NCBI GenBank assembly: GCA_030627725.1
Contig: DAOVSZ010000023.1
Location: forward strand, 1-15,850
Length of the DNA: 15,850 bases
Source of the DNA: Desulfobulbaceae bacterium
GTDB lineage: Bacteria; Desulfobacterota; Desulfobulbia; Desulfobulbales; DAOVSZ01
Reading direction: 5' to 3'
Translations under genes and position numbers: made by a program
The notes under the pieces: model-generated
What the model was told of the DNA's origin: nothing
Database searches by the model: none
What the model saw: only the letters and a program-made list of their open reading frames with translations
Part shown: positions 12,875-15,850 of the stretch, piece by piece
Layout of the letters: each line of letters starts with the position of its first letter
How positions within the stretch are numbered: the first letter of the stretch is position 1

Positions 12875-15433
12875 TTATTGAATTGAGCTGTCGGCCTGGT
12901 CGGTAGTTGTTGTTAAAAGTTTTGTGCCTTCTGCCTTTGTGCCTGGCCCTTGAAATCTGATTGCGCCGACCTCTGCCGTGTTGAAGACCCTGATTCCGGC
13001 TTTCTTGGCTCGTTCTAGAAGTTTCTCGTCCGGGAAGACGCCGGTCCGGTAGGGGCCTGCCGAGATTACCATGCAGTCCGGGGAAACAGCCTTTAAGAAG
13101 TCATTGCTCCCTGAAGTCCTGCTGCCGTGATGAGGCGCAAGGAGCACATCCGCCTCTAGATTTTTTCCTTCCTGGATCAGCCTGATCTCATCTTTTTTGT
13201 ATATATCCCCGGCAAAGAGAAAAGAACCCGGGCCGCTGTCAAGGCGTATGACCAGGCTGCGGTTGTTCGGGTTGGAATCCGGCCTGTATTGAGGAAGATT
13301 GGTTGTATGAAGGGCGGCAATGGAACGTAATCTCGTTTCTCCTTTCGCAAAAAGAACGGTATCTTCTCTAGGAATTTGTATCGGAATATCAAGATGTTCA
13401 GCGAGGGCAAGCAGTTTTTTGTATTCAGGGTCATCTCCCTGTTCGCCGTTGGTCCAGAGCGCCTTGGGGCGAAATCTTTTGAAGATGAACTCCAGCCCAT
13501 TGTAGTGGTCGGCATGCGGATGACTGATAATCACACCATCAAGCCGGCTGATTCTTTGTCTCCAGAGATATGGGGCGATTATCTTGCTGCCGATGTTGAA
13601 TCTTAACGATTGAGGGCCGCCGCCGTCAATAAGGAATGCCGCCCCCCCAGACATCTTTATGAATGTTGCACTTCCCTGGCCGACATCAAGAAATGTTACT
13701 TCGGTCTGTTTGGAGAAATTTCCCCGGATAGACACTGCGACCGGAATGCTGACGAGAAAGACCAAGCTGAGTATGCCGGCATAACGAATAAAGCGGGATT
13801 TCCGCCAAAAGACACAACTTGCCAGAAAGAGATAGAAGAGCGCTATCTCAACAGGAAAAGGGGTCGGCAGCCAGAGAGAACTGCCGGGCAGTGAGGCGAA
13901 GAATTGAGTTATGGTGTCTGATGCCTTCAGCCCCAAGGTCCCGAGATGGAAAATAAAAGAGGCCGCAGAGGGTGAGAATGGAATAGCGAGACATGCCGTA
14001 AGCCCCAGGATGAGAGACCAGAAGCAGAGAAAAGGTTCGACGATCAGGGTCGATATGGGAGAAAACAGTGAGAATCTGTTGAAATGATAGAGGAGCAAAG
14101 GCATCGTTCCCAGTGACGCTACAACAGATACGGCAATTGATGCAATGGCCCAGTTTTTGAGTCGTGTCAGATGCCTTGTCGGCACAGCATTGTCCACAGG
14201 CGTAGAAAGCAGAGGTCGTATTTTCGGACAAATGAGCGCTATGGCGAGGACAGCAGAAAAGGAGAGCTGAAAAGAAGCTGTAAAGAGGGTGTTCGGGTTC
14301 GAGGCGAGTATGATGAGGGCAGCTATGAAAATGTTGTTTATGACAGACCATTGGCGGTCGGAGAGCAGCGCGAAAACAAAAACCGTGGTCATGATCAGGG
14401 CACGTACGACAGGAGGCTGAAACCCGGCAACCAGCGCATAACCGAGCAGAGGGATGAGGGTCGCAAAGGACGCCAGCTTCAGGGCTGAGAGATGCAGGAT
14501 GATAGTTGTTGATCGGGTGAGCAGCCACTTGAGGGTCATGATTGAAAGAAATGCAAGCAGGGCCATGTGTATTCCTGATATGGCCAGAAGATGCATGCAG
14601 CCGGCAGCTTTGAAGTTTTCGAGGAGTGCAGGGTCTGCTCCTGACCTGTCGCCGATGAGGATGGATTTGTACAGTCCGCTCATTCTGCTGTCGAGTGTCG
14701 TGTTCAGAAACCGGCTGATGGTGAAACGAATTCGTTCCGGCATGTATCTGAGTCTCTGGGCAAGCGAGGGCGGGGAGAGGTTATGGACCTCCATGATCAG
14801 AGAGGGGGCGCCGATCCAGCCGGTGAGCCATATGCCTTTGCTTCCTAAGAATTCCGTGTAATTAAATCCTCCCGGATTGGAAAAGCTACGGGTTCGGGAA
14901 ATCTTTGCCCTGGCGGCAAACCGGTCTCCAGGCAAGAGGTCAGCCGGCAGTTTTCCTTGCAACGTGAGCCGGATGAGCCCCTGTGATGGTGTCTGACTGT
15001 CAGCCTGTGGGAGCAGAAAGCCGTCAACAGACATTATCAGCCGGCTTTCCTCATTATTTTCCGTGGGGCATTTTGTGAGCGTTCCGAAAAGGGTCATCTC
15101 CTGACGGACAGGGACCTGGTTGTAGAGATGTCCGGGATCGTTTAAGGGCGGCTGGACAGGATTCGTAAGAACAAGGCCGATCAGGAAGAAAAGCGGAAGC
15201 AGGAGAAACCGTGTCGTTCTGCTGACCGGAAAAGGGAAGCTGAGAACAATAATAAGGGCGAGAATGGAAAGTATCGACCAGGCAGTAGTCGTTGAAGGGG
15301 TTATGCCTGTGACAGTCCAGGCGATACCGCCGATAAATGCAGATGCGGAAGGGATAAAGAGGTTCGCTGTCGGGATGTATTCCCTGTCAGGTGTATTGTG
15401 CAATCCGGAGTTTTTTTTCGAGTGAGGAGGCAA
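12875..15433 (-). CDS. comEC: DNA internalisation competence protein ComEC/Rec2
   Basis: ComEC forms the inner-membrane channel that carries single-stranded DNA into the cytoplasm during natural transformation. The 852-residue product has N-terminal membrane segments (about 26-48, 52-68, 75-92), a soluble DUF4131-type domain (about 105-215), the Competence domain with HLLAISGIHMALL (281-293) and further membrane spans to about 570, then a metallo-beta-lactamase domain with HPHADH (638-643), AGD (741-743) and HHGS (768-771), probably a nuclease for the non-transported strand. The only start near the expected N-terminus is TTG at 15433 without a ribosome binding site; the true start is uncertain. 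Its last 20 or so residues (GTKAEGTK onward) are encoded by a dispersed repeat. It follows rpoD by 49 bases and may share its transcript. Confidence 0.94.
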   Translation of the reverse strand: MPPHSKKNSGLHNTPDREYIPTANLFIPSASAFIGGIAWTVTGITPSTTTAWSILSILALIIVLSFPFPVSRTTRFLLLPLFFLIGLVLTNPVQPPLNDPGHLYNQVPVRQEMTLFGTLTKCPTENNEESRLIMSVDGFLLPQADSQTPSQGLIRLTLQGKLPADLLPGDRFAARAKISRTRSFSNPGGFNYTEFLGSKGIWLTGWIGAPSLIMEVHNLSPPSLAQRLRYMPERIRFTISRFLNTTLDSRMSGLYKSILIGDRSGADPALLENFKAAGCMHLLAISGIHMALLAFLSIMTLKWLLTRSTTIILHLSALKLASFATLIPLLGYALVAGFQPPVVRALIMTTVFVFALLSDRQWSVINNIFIAALIILASNPNTLFTASFQLSFSAVLAIALICPKIRPLLSTPVDNAVPTRHLTRLKNWAIASIAVSVVASLGTMPLLLYHFNRFSLFSPISTLIVEPFLCFWSLILGLTACLAIPFSPSAASFIFHLGTLGLKASDTITQFFASLPGSSLWLPTPFPVEIALFYLFLASCVFWRKSRFIRYAGILSLVFLVSIPVAVSIRGNFSKQTEVTFLDVGQGSATFIKMSGGAAFLIDGGGPQSLRFNIGSKIIAPYLWRQRISRLDGVIISHPHADHYNGLEFIFKRFRPKALWTNGEQGDDPEYKKLLALAEHLDIPIQIPREDTVLFAKGETRLRSIAALHTTNLPQYRPDSNPNNRSLVIRLDSGPGSFLFAGDIYKKDEIRLIQEGKNLEADVLLAPHHGSRTSGSNDFLKAVSPDCMVISAGPYRTGVFPDEKLLERAKKAGIRVFNTAEVGAIRFQGPGTKAEGTKLLTTTTDQADSSIQ
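12925..12944. repeat. 20-bp dispersed repeat, copy inside the comEC 3' end
   Basis: This copy is identical to 3568-3587. On the minus strand it is translated as part of the ComEC C-terminal tail (GTKAEGT), outside the conserved beta-lactamase fold. Either the repeat was inserted close to the old stop codon and extended the protein, or it arose there by slippage. Confidence 0.75.
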
Positions 15434-15482
15434 GTAAAATAAGTTGTACAGATTGCGCCGTATTTTTTTTGACGAGTGCGTG

Positions 15483-15850
15483 TCAGTCGAGAAAATGTTT
15501 CAGTTTTTCGCGTCTGCTGGAGTGGCGGAGGCGGTTTAAGGCCTTTTTCTCGATCTGTCTGATTCGCTCTCTTGAGACATTAAAGCGTTTGCCGATTTCT
15601 TCAAGAGTATATTCAGCATCCTCGCCAATGCCGAAACGCAGCCGGATAATTTTTTCTTCTCGAGGACTCAAGGTCATCAAAATTCCTTTGACACGGTCGG
15701 AGAGTTCCTGGTTTTTAACTGCTTCAAAAGGGGAAACAGACTCCCTGTTTTCGAGAAAATCACCTAAGGTGCTGTCGTCGTCTCCAACCGGTGTTTCAAG
15801 AGAGATCGGCTCGCGTGAGGCCTCAAGGATGGAAAGAATTTTGTCCATCG
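15483..15850 (-). CDS. rpoD: RNA polymerase primary sigma factor, C-terminal part (runs off window)
   Basis: The visible 122 or so residues are the end of a sigma-70 primary sigma factor. They include the end of region 3 (SREPISLETPVGDDDSTLGDFLEN, close to the RpoD consensus), region 4.1 (LSPREEKIIRLRFGIGED) and the region 4.2 helix-turn-helix that reads the -35 box (YTLEEIGKRFNVSRERIRQIE), ending in RREKLKHFLD. The GDDDS element and spacing match RpoD rather than RpoS or RpoH. The gene continues beyond base 15850, so its start is not seen; the internal Met at 15848 is not the start. comEC follows on the same strand with no terminator visible between them. Confidence 0.93.
   Translation of the reverse strand, partial: MDKILSILEASREPISLETPVGDDDSTLGDFLENRESVSPFEAVKNQELSDRVKGILMTLSPREEKIIRLRFGIGEDAEYTLEEIGKRFNVSRERIRQIEKKALNRLRHSSRREKLKHFLD

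Noticed and set aside
13848..14528. A 226-residue frame on the minus strand overlapping comEC in another frame
   Set aside because: It is rich in Cys and His with no family signature and lies fully within conserved ComEC membrane segments.

Overview
The window reads as ordinary chromosomal sequence from a Gram-negative bacterium, most likely a Desulfobacterota (deltaproteobacterial, Desulfobulbales-like) species. It has an lpxC gene (lipid A, hence an LPS outer membrane), a type IV pilus retraction ATPase, an NtrC-family sigma-54 activator, and a large CheA with two Hpt domains and an unusual linker typical of that group. The taxonomic call is inference from gene style; no rRNA is present.

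Layout. Bases 1-373 hold a doubtful minus-strand reading frame at the left edge, an isolated transposon-like end at 75-91, and a sigma-54-type promoter candidate in front of lpxC. Bases 374-3417 (+ strand) carry lpxC, proC and nadK. A 153-bp non-coding inverted-repeat element lies between lpxC and its terminator. Bases 3418-3599 are a repeat-filled convergent junction with a perfect 43-bp tandem duplication. Bases 3600-9081 (- strand) form a chemosensory cluster read cheA, cheR, cheB, a stand-alone Hpt protein, and a single-domain response regulator. A second, inverted copy of the non-coding element lies in the leader of cheA (9107-9275). Bases 9370-11627 (- strand) carry a PHP-family phosphoesterase followed by a NtrC-type response regulator. 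pilT (+, 11756-12838) faces comEC (-, 12875-15433), and comEC follows the 3' end of rpoD (-), which runs off the right edge.

How the genes fit together. CheA, CheR and CheB form the core of a chemosensory pathway, and the extra Hpt and receiver proteins suggest a branched phosphorelay. No CheW or receptor gene is in the window. PilT and ComEC are both parts of type IV pilus-driven DNA uptake, and PilT also drives twitching.

Most notable observations. (1) Two diverged copies of a short non-autonomous element (MITE) start with GTAA and are each flanked by an 8-bp direct repeat; both traits are those of the IS66 family. (2) CheA carries two back-to-back 24-residue motifs resembling the c-di-GMP-binding motifs of MshEN domains. 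(3) A well-formed -24/-12 (sigma-54) promoter candidate precedes lpxC. (4) A 20-bp repeat is shared by two gene 3' ends and has been absorbed into the ComEC C-terminus. I see no clearly new multi-gene system; the element family and the CheA linker are the best leads.
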